From CAYMPH01 sp964392365 (GTDB taxonomy: Bacteria; Spirochaetota; UBA4802; UBA5550): DNA of 64,000 nucleotides. Below are positions 35,048 through 43,387 of this stretch, piece after piece. A program made the position numbers and the translations under genes. The stretch spans positions 62,001 through 126,000 of the forward strand of contig CAYMPH010000009.1 in assembly GCA_964392365.1 (NCBI GenBank). The letters are read 5' to 3'. Under the pieces are notes generated by a model. The model was not told the origin of the DNA, searched no databases, and worked only from the letters and a program-made list of their open reading frames with translations. The number at the start of each line of letters is the position of its first letter. Within the stretch, counting starts at the first letter, position 1.

Positions 35048-35836
35048 CTATATAACCTTAGCGGAATTTTTTAATTTATCCAAAAGAATTCCGGCTGCAG
35101 TTGCGGCATCCCCTTCAATAATTTCAGCTTTATGTTCAGAAACCGGCAGAAACATTTTTAATAATTCTGTTTTTGAACCGGCAGTTCCAAGTTCTGAAGC
35201 TCCGATTTCTCCGCCTTTTTTCACATCGAGTCTTTTTTTCTTAGCTTTCATGATACCAGGAAGGGTTGGATATCTCGGCTCATTAATTCCAGATTGAATT
35301 GAAAGAACAGCAGGAACAGGAATTTCAACAACTTCGTTCATTCCGCCTTCCAGTTCTCTGTTAATTGTCATGCTTTTTCCATCAGCTGCTGCTTCAAGTT
35401 TAACAACATTTGTACAATGAGGGAAACCAAGCATATCAGCAAGCATAACTCCAGTTACAGCTGACTGATCATCTTCAGCCTGCACACCTGTAAGAACAAG
35501 ATCAGCTCCGCCAATGCTGTCGATAGCTTTCTTTAAAACACCTGCTACAACGAAATTGTCCCCGGATTCAACATCAGGATCGCTGACGTGAATACCCCAA
35601 TCAGCTCCCATAGCGAACGCCTGTCTTATGTCCTTGGCAGCCCGATCCGGTCCTGCAGTTACAATAATAACTTCTCCTCCAAGTTTTTCTTTCAGCTGGA
35701 GAGCAGTTTCAACTGCATAAATGTCAAAATCACTGATTTTAAATGCGACTTGAGATTCATCGATTTTGATATTATCAAGAATTTTAAATTTTGATTCCAT
35801 ATCTGGAACCTGTTTAAGGCATACAGCTATTTTCAT
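35048..35836 (-). CDS. etfB: Electron transfer flavoprotein subunit beta
   Basis: AMP-binding partner of EtfA. Typical segments are 'KIAVCLKQVPDME', 'DIYAVETALQLKE', 'DWGIHVSDPDV', 'DLVLTGVQAEDDQSAVTGVMLA', cut here to 'VLTGVQAEDDQSAV', and 'VPAVLSIQSGINEPRYP'. At 262 residues it is normal. AGAGG precedes the ATG. The gene order etfB-etfA with a ten-base gap is the standard operon. Confidence 0.96.
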   Translation of the reverse strand: MKIAVCLKQVPDMESKFKILDNIKIDESQVAFKISDFDIYAVETALQLKEKLGGEVIIVTAGPDRAAKDIRQAFAMGADWGIHVSDPDVESGDNFVVAGVLKKAIDSIGGADLVLTGVQAEDDQSAVTGVMLADMLGFPHCTNVVKLEAAADGKSMTINRELEGGMNEVVEIPVPAVLSIQSGINEPRYPTLPGIMKAKKKRLDVKKGGEIGASELGTAGSKTELLKMFLPVSEHKAEIIEGDAATAAGILLDKLKNSAKVI

Positions 35837-35900
35837 AATAAATACCTCTTTGTTTTATTAAAGGAACAAAAATAAATAAAATAATTGCCTGTTCCCCTTA

Positions 35901-35965
35901 GGACACATTTTAATATTCAGTGTGATATTTTTAAAATTATAAAACACATTCTAAAAAATATGTCC
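35901..35965. repeat. Spaced inverted repeat between proS and etfB
   Basis: GGACACATTTT (35901-35911) and AAAATATGTCC (35955-35965) are inverted copies with one mismatch, around 43 AT-rich bases. On the minus strand this is downstream of proS and upstream of etfB, so it could end the proS message or shape the etfB leader. The rest of the gap 35837-36112 is AT-rich with nothing else I can name. Confidence 0.4.
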
Positions 35966-36112
35966 AAAAGACTAATAAAAATGAATTTTAAATCTTTTAA
36001 AATCTTGACAAATGTCAATGAGATGTATGTAAATTTCAAGTATTTTTTAAAAAAAAATAAAAATTGATTAAAATTATATATATATATAATTATTTTAAAA
36101 ACATATACAAAT

Positions 36113-37807
36113 TTAAATCAATGAATTGATTTTTTTAGACAAATGTTCCCTATCAATTATTTCAACTTCACCCGTTTTTCTTTTTTTAAGTTCAATATCA
36201 CCTTTTTCAAAAAAACCTTTGCCTATTATCACTCTGACAGGTATTCCGATCAGATCTGCATCAGCAAATTTAAATCCCGGGCTTGCTTTTCTATCATCAT
36301 ATAAAACATCCAGACCAGAAGTTATAAGAATTTCATAAATCTTATCAATTTCCTTCTTTTCATCATCAGTTTTATATAAACCGACAAGATGTACATCAAA
36401 CGGCGAAATTGACTGGGGCCAGATTATTCCCCTGTCATCATTATTCTGCTCAATAACAGCAGCCATTGTTCTGTTAACGCCAATCCCGTAACAGCCCATA
36501 ATAGGAGTAATTGACTTTCCGCTTTCATCGAGAACAGTAACATTCATAGATTTAGTATATTTATAGCCAAGTTTAAAAATATGGCCTACTTCAATTCCTT
36601 TTTTCACATATAATTCAGATGAGCAGACAGGACAGAGATCACCTTCTTCAGCAGAAGTGATATCCGCCTCTTCTGATACTTTAAAATCCCGACCGGGATT
36701 AACACCAGTATAATGCATGTCGGTTTCATTTGCACCGGTAATTGCATTCTTTATATCTTTAGCTGCTATATCAAAAATCATTCTTATTTTTTTATCTGAA
36801 ACCGGCCCAGCGAAACCAACAGGAGCGCCGGTAAGTGCTTCAACTTCTGCATCTGTTGCGAGCAGAAGTTCAGAGCATTTAAGAAAATTTTTAAGCTTAA
36901 TCTCATTTATTTCCCTGGAGCCTGGTACTACAGCCATAACAAGTTTTGAATCAGCGCTGTAAATGATGCTTTTCAGAAATTTATCAGGTGAGCATTTAAA
37001 AAATGCAGTCAGATCATCTATTGTTTTAATATTCGGTGTGTCAGTTTTTTTCATATCCTCAAGCTGGGAATTGTCTGACGGGATATTTCTTTTATATTCA
37101 GCTTTTTCCCTGTTTGCCCTGTATTCGCATTTAGTACAAATAAGAAGTGACTCCTCGCCAACTTCAGAGGCAACCATAAATTCTTCTGAATTGCTGCCGC
37201 CCATATTTCCTGTATCAGCTTCAACCGGTATTGTATCAAGGCCGCATTTATCAAAAATCCGCCTGTACGCTTTCCTCATCTCCTGATATGATTCCTCGAG
37301 TCCTTTTTCATTCATATCAAATGAATAAGCGTCTTTCATTATGAATTCCTTGCTTCTGATAACACCGAATCTCGGTCTTATTTCATCTCTGAATTTTGTA
37401 TTTATCTGATAAGCTGTTAAAGGAAGATCTTTATATGAAGAAACTATAGATTTTATAACTGATGTAAAGGCCTCCTCGTGCGTTGGCGCAAGCGTATATT
37501 CCTGGCCGTTTCTGTCAGTAATCCTTATCATCTCAGGGCCCATTGTATCCCACCTGCCGGATTCCTTCCATAGCTCAGCGCTGGTCATTTCAGGCATGAG
37601 AAATTCATGAGCGCCTGCCCTGTCCATTTCAGTACGTATGATTTCAGTAATTTTTCTTAAAACTCTAACCCCAAGAGGCAAATACACATACATGCCTGCT
37701 GACTCCTTGCGTATAAGGCCGGCTCTTATCATAAGTCTGTGACTTGATACTACCGCGTCAGACGGGACTTCTTTTAAAGTTGGTAAAATATATTTTGATA
37801 ATTTCAT
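36113..37807 (-). CDS. proS: Prolyl-tRNA synthetase, bacterial type
   Basis: Class II synthetase that charges tRNA-Pro. Motif regions include 'SAGMYVYLPLGVRVLRKI', 'FLMPEMTSAELW', 'YTLAPTHEEAFTSVIK' and 'MGCYGIGVNRTMAAVIEQ'. An insertion editing domain of the bacterial kind lies at about 235-390 ('KSIIYSADSKLVMAVVPG'). The C-terminal anticodon domain contains 'LDVLYDDRKASPGFKFADA'. The length of 564 residues is normal for the bacterial form. It starts 21 bases after the DUF1207 gene and may share its transcript. Confidence 0.97.
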   Translation of the reverse strand: MKLSKYILPTLKEVPSDAVVSSHRLMIRAGLIRKESAGMYVYLPLGVRVLRKITEIIRTEMDRAGAHEFLMPEMTSAELWKESGRWDTMGPEMIRITDRNGQEYTLAPTHEEAFTSVIKSIVSSYKDLPLTAYQINTKFRDEIRPRFGVIRSKEFIMKDAYSFDMNEKGLEESYQEMRKAYRRIFDKCGLDTIPVEADTGNMGGSNSEEFMVASEVGEESLLICTKCEYRANREKAEYKRNIPSDNSQLEDMKKTDTPNIKTIDDLTAFFKCSPDKFLKSIIYSADSKLVMAVVPGSREINEIKLKNFLKCSELLLATDAEVEALTGAPVGFAGPVSDKKIRMIFDIAAKDIKNAITGANETDMHYTGVNPGRDFKVSEEADITSAEEGDLCPVCSSELYVKKGIEVGHIFKLGYKYTKSMNVTVLDESGKSITPIMGCYGIGVNRTMAAVIEQNNDDRGIIWPQSISPFDVHLVGLYKTDDEKKEIDKIYEILITSGLDVLYDDRKASPGFKFADADLIGIPVRVIIGKGFFEKGDIELKKRKTGEVEIIDREHLSKKINSLI

Positions 37808-37828
37808 TGTAACCCCATTGAATAAAAT

Positions 37829-38851
37829 TTAAAAACCGAAAGCGAGCATAATATTAAAATAATCTGTTCTGTTACGTGAAAACTGCCCCTCAACTGAATA
37901 ACCATAATGATATTCGCCGTAAAGTCTTATTCTTCTTCTTGTGTCATCACCGGTTGGAATAATCTCCAGACCTAGAACTGCTGTAAGATCAGGATCCCAT
38001 GCAGTATCCTGTATTGTCCTCAAATGCACACCGGCAAATAATTGAAGCATTGCCTGACTGCCTAAAGCCCACTTGTCAAAAGGCCTGAATTCAAGTCCGT
38101 AATCCACATAAATAGGTTTTACAGGATAACTCGGATCAACTGCAAGATGAATTCCAAGACCTGTATAAAATCTTATTTCTTTAATTATGAAATAGGAAAA
38201 ATAAATTTCAAGAACTTCAGTACTTGGATTTAATCTTTGATTGAGATTAAAAACATTTCCTGCAACTCCATATTTAATGAATTCATCCCCAAGGTGGGAA
38301 GATTCATGATAAAAAGTTAATTTAATTGAAAAATCATTATAGTTATAGGTCAATGGAATTCCTGCTCTGAAATCAGCATTGAGCATTATAGTATTATATC
38401 CTGTGGGATTTCCGTTTTCGAGTATTGAAAAAATTCCCCAAACGCATCCTTCAGCTTCAAGCTGCAAAGAATGCCCCTGACCCAAATCAAACAGATAAAG
38501 CCCTATCCTGTCTCCAGCTGAAAAAGTCCAGAAAGCGCGATCAACCCCTACTAGACCGGTTCTTTTACCGGTAGTTGGATCAGTTTCATAGTTAAACCAG
38601 GTAGTGTCTTTAAATCTGACACCTGTTGAATACTGAATTTTTTTCGGATCTGCAAGCATTGTCTGATATAAAACTCTGTTGCTGAAGAAACCGCCTTTCT
38701 GGCCTTTTTTCTTTGATGATGCGGATGGCGGTATGTAATTTATATCATTTTCAGCAGGATCTTCTGTTATATACTGGGCTACACTGTTTATAGAAAACAG
38801 CAGAACGCTGATGACATTAATTGTTATGATTAAAAATAATTTATATTTCAT
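37829..38851 (-). CDS. DUF1207-family outer membrane protein
   Basis: An exported protein of 340 residues with a signal peptide ending near 'NSVAQY'. The family marks are 'TMLADPKKIQYSTG' near residue 70, 'FDLGQGHSLQLEAEG', 'KLTFYHESSHLGDEF' and a beta-rich C terminus ending in Phe (NIMLAFGF), the typical end of an outer-membrane barrel. Function is unknown. A charged stretch 'SSKKKGQKGG' follows the signal peptide. It lies upstream of proS on the same strand and faces the DUF6873 gene across 140 bases. Confidence 0.85.
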   Translation of the reverse strand: MKYKLFLIITINVISVLLFSINSVAQYITEDPAENDINYIPPSASSKKKGQKGGFFSNRVLYQTMLADPKKIQYSTGVRFKDTTWFNYETDPTTGKRTGLVGVDRAFWTFSAGDRIGLYLFDLGQGHSLQLEAEGCVWGIFSILENGNPTGYNTIMLNADFRAGIPLTYNYNDFSIKLTFYHESSHLGDEFIKYGVAGNVFNLNQRLNPSTEVLEIYFSYFIIKEIRFYTGLGIHLAVDPSYPVKPIYVDYGLEFRPFDKWALGSQAMLQLFAGVHLRTIQDTAWDPDLTAVLGLEIIPTGDDTRRRIRLYGEYHYGYSVEGQFSRNRTDYFNIMLAFGF

Positions 38852-38993
38852 TTTTTACATTTTCTCGGATGTTTTTATTTTTTTTATCTTTTTCTGCGAA
38901 CATCATATTTACATGATTCATCCGCGTTCAATTTTTATAAAGGATAATATTATTTATCTTGCAAATCAAAATACTGTCAATAATTTTTATTTA

Positions 38994-39689
38994 ATGAATA
39001 CAATAGCTATTATCAATCCTGAAACGCCTCAGGAGATTATAAATAATTTGGAAAAGCATGATTTTGAAACTGTAAAAATAGATAAAACTGAACTCGTATC
39101 AGAATATCTTGCAGGGCATCCCGATATACAGATTTTCCCTTTTAATGGAACAATCTTCTGTCATCCTGATATATCAGCGGATTTTTTAAAGAAAATCGGG
39201 AACTATGCTGATATAAGAATCTGTTCAACAAAACTTACTCATAATTATCCGAACGATATTTCATACAATATTCTCCATATTCCCGGATTTGCAATGCATA
39301 AAATAAAACATACTGAACCTGAAATAAAGATGCATCTTGAAAAAGAATCAGTAAGACTTCTGAATGTTAATCAGGGTTATACTAAATGCTCCGGCATTCC
39401 ACTATCCGGCTCTGTTATAACTGCTGATGAAACAATTTACAAAAAATGCAAAGAATATAAAATCAGATCATTAAAGATTTCATCAGGATATGTAAATCTT
39501 CCAGGCTGCAAATACGGATTTTTAGGCGGAGCATCTGGAGTTTTTAAAAACAGATTATACTTGACTGGAAATCTTAAAAATCATCCAGATAGATTAAATA
39601 TAGAAAAATTTGCTGAATCAGAAAATTTTGATATATTCTATTTATCTGAAACAGATCCGGTTGATTTAGGATCGATTTTTTTTATTTGA
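38994..39689 (+). CDS. DUF6873 (GME-fold) protein, function unknown
   Basis: A 231-residue cytoplasmic protein resembling the DUF6873 family of clostridia, thought to share the fold of guanidino-group modifying enzymes. Shared features from memory of that family are 'NQGYTKCSGI' with a conserved Cys, 'ITADETIYKKC', 'KYGFLGGASGV' and an end region 'SETDPVDLGSIFFI'. The frame is open from 38811, but the first 60 codons are low-complexity and hydrophobic, running through the divergent gap, so the ATG at 38994 is chosen. The ATG at 38913 is the alternative. No clear ribosome binding site precedes either. Confidence 0.75.
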   Translation: MNTIAIINPETPQEIINNLEKHDFETVKIDKTELVSEYLAGHPDIQIFPFNGTIFCHPDISADFLKKIGNYADIRICSTKLTHNYPNDISYNILHIPGFAMHKIKHTEPEIKMHLEKESVRLLNVNQGYTKCSGIPLSGSVITADETIYKKCKEYKIRSLKISSGYVNLPGCKYGFLGGASGVFKNRLYLTGNLKNHPDRLNIEKFAESENFDIFYLSETDPVDLGSIFFI

Positions 39690-39726
39690 AATATAATAAA
39701 ATTCATAAATTTTTACATTAAATTGA

Positions 39727-39868
39727 AAATGTGTAAGAAACAGGGATTTAAGAGATGGATGAGATGTGGAGATAAAATATTTAGGAAGAAAAACGCAAAA
39801 TTATTTTTAAAAAAAATAAATATCACCCTATCTCTTTTATCTCCTTATCTCCCTCTTCTTACACATTT
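39727..39868. repeat. MITE-like element with 13-bp terminal inverted repeats
   Basis: AAATGTGTAAGAA opens the element (39727) and its exact complement TTCTTACACATTT closes it (39868). Inside, the left side carries GAGAT-rich purine tracts and the right side matching TATCTCC tracts, so the pairing continues imperfectly inward. It has no transposase. A 65-codon frame runs through it but is an artefact of the repeat. It ends 23 bases before the HD gene start. Confidence 0.75.
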
Positions 39869-39891
39869 ATACGAATATAAAAGTTATATAA

Positions 39892-40455
39892 ATGAGAAAA
39901 ATTTTGGCAGATACAAATAACATCCCGAACGAAAAAAAATGCTACGAACTTATGGAAGAATACGAGATGCTTCCAAACATTAAAGATCATTCTATTCTGG
40001 TTAAAGATGTATCAATGGCTATAACAAATAATCTTAAATTGTCCGCACATATAAATCCTGATCTTGTTCTTGCAGGAGCACTTCTGCACGATATAGCCAA
40101 AACACGCGCAGTTAAATTAAAAGAGTTCGGCCACGATAAAATCGGAGCTGCCATGATGCGCGAAATCGGATATGATTCAATTGCAGATATAATCGAATCG
40201 CATGTAAGGCTGAAAAACTTTGATGAGAACGGAATTCTCGATGAAAGAGAAATCGTTCACTACGCGGATAAAAGAGTTATGCACGATAAGCTTGTAACAC
40301 TCGAAGAACGATTTATTGATCTGAATAACAGATACGGAATCCCCCTGAATGCATCTCATATAATACAGGCTAATAAAGAATTCGCTCATCTGCTTGAAAA
40401 AAAAATCGAACGGTTCATGAAAATATCAATAAATGAAGCCCTCCTGAATTTATGA
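39892..40455 (+). CDS. HD-domain metal-dependent phosphohydrolase
   Basis: A 187-residue HDIG-type protein. The metal ligands are seen in 'DHSILVKDVSMAI' (first His), 'GALLHDIAKT' (His-Asp pair), 'FGHDKIGAAMM', 'IIESHVRLKN' and a distal Asp in 'IVHYADKRVMHD'. The substrate is unknown; related small HD proteins act on nucleotides or tRNA. Its stop overlaps the start of the radical SAM gene (ATGA), so the two are made together. The ATG used lacks a good ribosome binding site, possibly because the repeat just upstream replaced the original leader. Confidence 0.85.
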   Translation: MRKILADTNNIPNEKKCYELMEEYEMLPNIKDHSILVKDVSMAITNNLKLSAHINPDLVLAGALLHDIAKTRAVKLKEFGHDKIGAAMMREIGYDSIADIIESHVRLKNFDENGILDEREIVHYADKRVMHDKLVTLEERFIDLNNRYGIPLNASHIIQANKEFAHLLEKKIERFMKISINEALLNL

Positions 40456-42089
40456 AAAAATATCTCATACTTGACTGCTTTGTTGATGAGCCCGCATGTC
40501 TTGGAGTACCGCCTTTCATATCACCCTATCCGAGATATATTTTTGGAGCTTTAATTGCCGGAGGGGTTGAATCAGTAAATATAGATTATCTGACAATAGA
40601 TGATTTGAGAATTACTGAATATTTAATACAGAAAGATTATACTTTTATTTTTCTGATAGGCGGTTCTTCTGTACCTGGAAAATATTTAGGTTCAAAAATA
40701 GGTACAAGGACTGAAATTGAAAAAATAATTTCAAACAACAGTCATCACAAATTCGCTATAGGCGGATTGATAAGTTCTGTTCTGAGCAGTAACTTTGATA
40801 ATGCAGTTCCTGTAAAAAATGATATTGAAAAATATGCAGCCGGTTTTGCAAAAGGAAATCCGACTGACGGGATAAGGACATCTGATGAAATTGCATTATG
40901 GTCGAGGCTTGGAGCCGGCGTCATCAAAGCTCATCACCGTTTTCCTGATATTATATGCGAAATTGAAACATCAAGAGGATGCCCCCGTTTAAATCACTGC
41001 TCTTTCTGCTCAGAGGGTCTTTTTACAGAAATTGAATTCCGCGAGCCGGAACAGATTCTAATGGAAATAGAAAGCCTTATTCAAGCCGGAGCGAGACGTT
41101 TCAGAATCGGAAGGCAGGCTGATATCATACAATACAAATCCGCACTGTCTGATTTTAAAAACGGATTTCCGCGTCCGAACCCTTCTGCTATTATAAATCT
41201 TTTTTCACCAATAAGAAAAATGATATCAGATGGAAAAATCACAATACTAAACGTGGACAACGGCAACCCCGGTTCTATTTTTAATTTCCCTGAAGAATCT
41301 TCTGTAATACTTTCAGAAATTGCTCAGACCGTTACTCCTGGCGACACTCTTCCTTTCGGAGTTGAGTCATTTGACCCGGCTGTAGTATCCGCGAATAACT
41401 TGAAAGTATCTGAAGATGAGGCTTTCTTCGCTGTAAAACTTCTGAATGAAATCGGATCTTTCCGGAAAGACGGGATTCCGGTTATTCTCCCTGGCATAAA
41501 TCTTATACATGGTCTTAAAGGAGAAACAGATACCACCTTTGAAAAAAACTACAGGGCATTATCACGAATTCTAGACGCAGGACTATTGCTAAAAAGAATC
41601 AATATAAGAAAATATCAGGAATACCCGGGAACACCTGCAGCAAATTTTAAATTTAAATCCGGCCGTGGAGTTGAAAACAGATTTAAATATTACAAGGAAA
41701 AGATCAGGGATGATATTGACACTGCAATGCTCAGGAAAATTTATCCTCCGGGAACTATTATAAAAGACATTCAGATTCTGGATAATAAAGGCGGATTTTC
41801 CTACGGCAAACAGATTGCGAGCTATTCAATTACTGTAAAATTCCCGATGGAGCTTTCTGATAAAAAATTTTATGACGGCATTATTGTTGATCACAATGAA
41901 AGATCTTTAACAGCTTTACCATATCCTTCTGATTTTTTATCATTGCCGAGAAAAGCGCTGGAGATAATTCCCGGTATAAGCAAAAAAGCCGCTTCAGATA
42001 TTATACTGAAACGGCCGGTTATTTCGAAACTGGAAATTACAGAATTATTAAAATTTACTGATAAAAAAATATCAGAAAAGCTTTTCTAG
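40452..42089 (+). CDS. Radical SAM protein with B12-like N terminus, atypical cysteine spacing and C-terminal HhH
   Basis: A 545-residue radical SAM enzyme of unknown reaction. The N terminus (1-160) resembles a cobalamin-binding-like Rossmann region with 'YPRYIFGALIAGGVESV' and 'FIFLIGGSSVPG'. The cluster motif is 'SRGCPRLNHCSFC' (Cys177, 183, 186), a C-x5-C-x2-C spacing instead of C-x3-C-x2-C. Later parts include 'LPFGVESFDPAVVSANNLK', 'INLIHGLKGETDTTF' and 'NIRKYQEYPGTP'. After this comes a TRAM-like segment (about 440-490) and a helix-hairpin-helix ('IIPGISKKAASDIIL'), both nucleic-acid-binding folds, so tRNA or DNA is a plausible substrate. It is coupled to the HD gene and meets the next gene tail to tail. 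Confidence 0.85.
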   Translation: MKKYLILDCFVDEPACLGVPPFISPYPRYIFGALIAGGVESVNIDYLTIDDLRITEYLIQKDYTFIFLIGGSSVPGKYLGSKIGTRTEIEKIISNNSHHKFAIGGLISSVLSSNFDNAVPVKNDIEKYAAGFAKGNPTDGIRTSDEIALWSRLGAGVIKAHHRFPDIICEIETSRGCPRLNHCSFCSEGLFTEIEFREPEQILMEIESLIQAGARRFRIGRQADIIQYKSALSDFKNGFPRPNPSAIINLFSPIRKMISDGKITILNVDNGNPGSIFNFPEESSVILSEIAQTVTPGDTLPFGVESFDPAVVSANNLKVSEDEAFFAVKLLNEIGSFRKDGIPVILPGINLIHGLKGETDTTFEKNYRALSRILDAGLLLKRINIRKYQEYPGTPAANFKFKSGRGVENRFKYYKEKIRDDIDTAMLRKIYPPGTIIKDIQILDNKGGFSYGKQIASYSITVKFPMELSDKKFYDGIIVDHNERSLTALPYPSDFLSLPRKALEIIPGISKKAASDIILKRPVISKLEITELLKFTDKKISEKLF

Positions 42090-42412
42090 TATTTTTTCCT
42101 GCTCTTGTCATGATTTAATTTATTCATTATATATACGGCAAAATATGCACCCAGAAAACTAGCAATAATATTTACCCCGGCGCCTCTCATTAGAAACTCG
42201 AGAATTTTTTCTGTTATATCAAAAAAGAGTTTGTCGATAACAAGGCCGCCAAGAATAGCACCTACAACTCCAACAACCATTCCGCCTATATAACCACCGA
42301 GCAGATCCTTTTTTTTCAATGAATAAAATATAAAAGATGCTGCAGCTCCAATAGCAAGATATATAGCTATTGCTTTTAACATTATTAAAAATTCTCTCAA
42401 CATATCTGACAT
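42086..42412 (-). CDS. Small glycine-rich membrane protein
   Basis: A 108-residue protein with about three membrane segments: 9-30 ('MLKAIAIYLAIGAAASFIFY'), 38-60 and 75-98. The middle one is glycine-rich ('LGGYIGGMVVGVVGAILGG'), a style shared with the transglycosylase-associated GlsB/YeaQ family, but it is longer and the match is not firm. The C terminus is basic (NHDKSRKKY). It lies 12 bases after the YciO-like gene and overlaps the radical SAM gene end by four bases. Confidence 0.72.
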   Translation of the reverse strand: MSDMLREFLIMLKAIAIYLAIGAAASFIFYSLKKKDLLGGYIGGMVVGVVGAILGGLVIDKLFFDITEKILEFLMRGAGVNIIASFLGAYFAVYIMNKLNHDKSRKKY

Positions 42413-42424
42413 TGCAATCTCCTT

Positions 42425-43030
42425 CTAAAAGAAAAATTCTCCCTTGCCTTCCCTGATCACAACCGGTTTACCGCTTGTGAAATCCACTACGGTGGAAAGT
42501 TCTTTAGACTTCACACCTGCGTCAATAATTATATCTACAAAATTTTTATTTTCTTTTTCAAGATTTTGAGGATCTATAACATAAGTATCATCTGAAAGCT
42601 GTACTCCGGCTGAAATTAAAGGTCTTCCAAGCGTGCGGACAATATCTAGAGCAATATTGTTATCCGGAATTCTTACTCCTATTGTTTTCTGTTTTGTAAT
42701 TGCTATTTTCGGAACAAGCTTTGATGCGTGAAAAATAAAGGTATATGGTCCGGGAACGCACTTTTTCATGCTCTTAAATGCCTGATCAGAAATATTTCTG
42801 ACATAATCGTTCATGCTTGAAATATCCGAAAGAATAAAACTGAGTAGTTTGGTGTTTTGAATATTTTTTATCCTGTAAATCTTTTCAAGAGCTGATTTGG
42901 ATTTGCAGTCGCATCCGTATGCATAAACAGTATCTGTAGGATAAATTATTACACCGCCTGCTTCCAGAACCTGAACAGTCTGATCTATGAGTCTTTTATT
43001 GGGATTTTTTTCATTTATTTCAAGTATCAT
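42425..43030 (-). CDS. Sua5/YciO/YrdC-family protein, YciO-like
   Basis: The YrdC fold binds ATP, threonine and bicarbonate in threonylcarbamoyl-AMP synthases. Family segments here are 'GGVIIYPTDTVYAYGCD', 'IYRIKNIQNTKLLSFIL', 'VPGPYTFIFHASKLVP', 'KTIGVRIPDN' and 'GRPLISAGVQLS'. The pattern after 'IYRIKN' and the 'PGPYTFI' block fit the YciO branch better than TsaC, so a role in t6A synthesis is possible but not assured. At 201 residues it is normal. Whether another TsaC exists in the genome would decide its role. Confidence 0.88.
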   Translation of the reverse strand: MILEINEKNPNKRLIDQTVQVLEAGGVIIYPTDTVYAYGCDCKSKSALEKIYRIKNIQNTKLLSFILSDISSMNDYVRNISDQAFKSMKKCVPGPYTFIFHASKLVPKIAITKQKTIGVRIPDNNIALDIVRTLGRPLISAGVQLSDDTYVIDPQNLEKENKNFVDIIIDAGVKSKELSTVVDFTSGKPVVIREGKGEFFF

Positions 43031-43089
43031 GCTGTAAATATCGGCAGATATTTATTTTTTGATTATATCATAAGGGAATATCAATAAAT

Positions 43090-43187
43090 CATTTTATGGG
43101 CATTCCCTTGGGTTCACAATTAAAGTAAAAATTAGTTTTTTATATAATAAAAGATGAAAAAACTAATTTTCCCATGTTCCCATAAAA
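43090..43187. repeat. Nested inverted repeat with a perfect 14-bp inner arm
   Basis: AAAATTAGTTTTTT and AAAAAACTAATTTT are exact inverse copies around 15 bases (about 43128-43170). Outside them, TTTTATGGGCATTCCC and CCCATGTTCCCATAAAA pair imperfectly, extending the element to about 98 bases. It contains no gene. It lies in the gap between the YciO-like gene start and the DUF1573 gene and abuts the orphan terminator. Confidence 0.6.
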
Positions 43188-43223
43188 AAAGGCTTTTGCA
43201 GGAGTGCATTCTGCAAAAGCCTT
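43182..43223 (-). terminator. Strong orphan terminator on the minus strand
   Basis: AAGGCTTTTGCAG and CTGCAAAAGCCTT (43189-43201 and 43211-43223) form a perfect 13-bp stem with a nine-base loop. Read on the minus strand it is followed by TTTTTTATGGG, the standard end of a transcript. No minus-strand protein gene lies upstream of it, because the genes to the right all run on the plus strand. Confidence 0.8.
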
Positions 43224-43263
43224 CAACCTGGTGTATTGAAAATTGGAGTGTACTCAATTATCA
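43183..43263 (-). ncRNA. Candidate small RNA ending at the orphan terminator
   Basis: A transcript beginning near 43263 would follow a TATAAT box on the minus strand (43275-43270) and end at the terminator about 80 bases later. It would carry a second hairpin around GAGTGTACTC (about 43244-43260) before the terminator stem. No -35 box is convincing and no known RNA family is recognised, so this is only a candidate. Confidence 0.3.
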
Positions 43264-43321
43264 AACATTATTATAATCGGCATATACCGGATTCTCTTTA
43301 GTAAATTTTTAAAAAAAACGC

Positions 43322-43360
43322 TTGAATTAAACATATATTATTAAATTATATATTTATAAT
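43322..43360 (+). promoter_or_regulatory. Possible promoter for the DUF1573-glgX pair
   Basis: TTGAAT (43322-43327) followed after 18 bases by TTATAT, or alternatively the better -10 box TATAAT (43355-43360) with a weak -35. Either would start the message shortly before the ATGGAG ribosome binding site. The gap is highly AT-rich, so the choice is uncertain. Confidence 0.35.
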
Positions 43361-43387
43361 CTTTATTGCGCATTTATGGAGTATTAA

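Noticed and set aside
39723..39920. Plus-strand frame of 65 codons
   Set aside because: It lies almost wholly inside the inverted-repeat element and has no ribosome binding site or recognisable protein feature.
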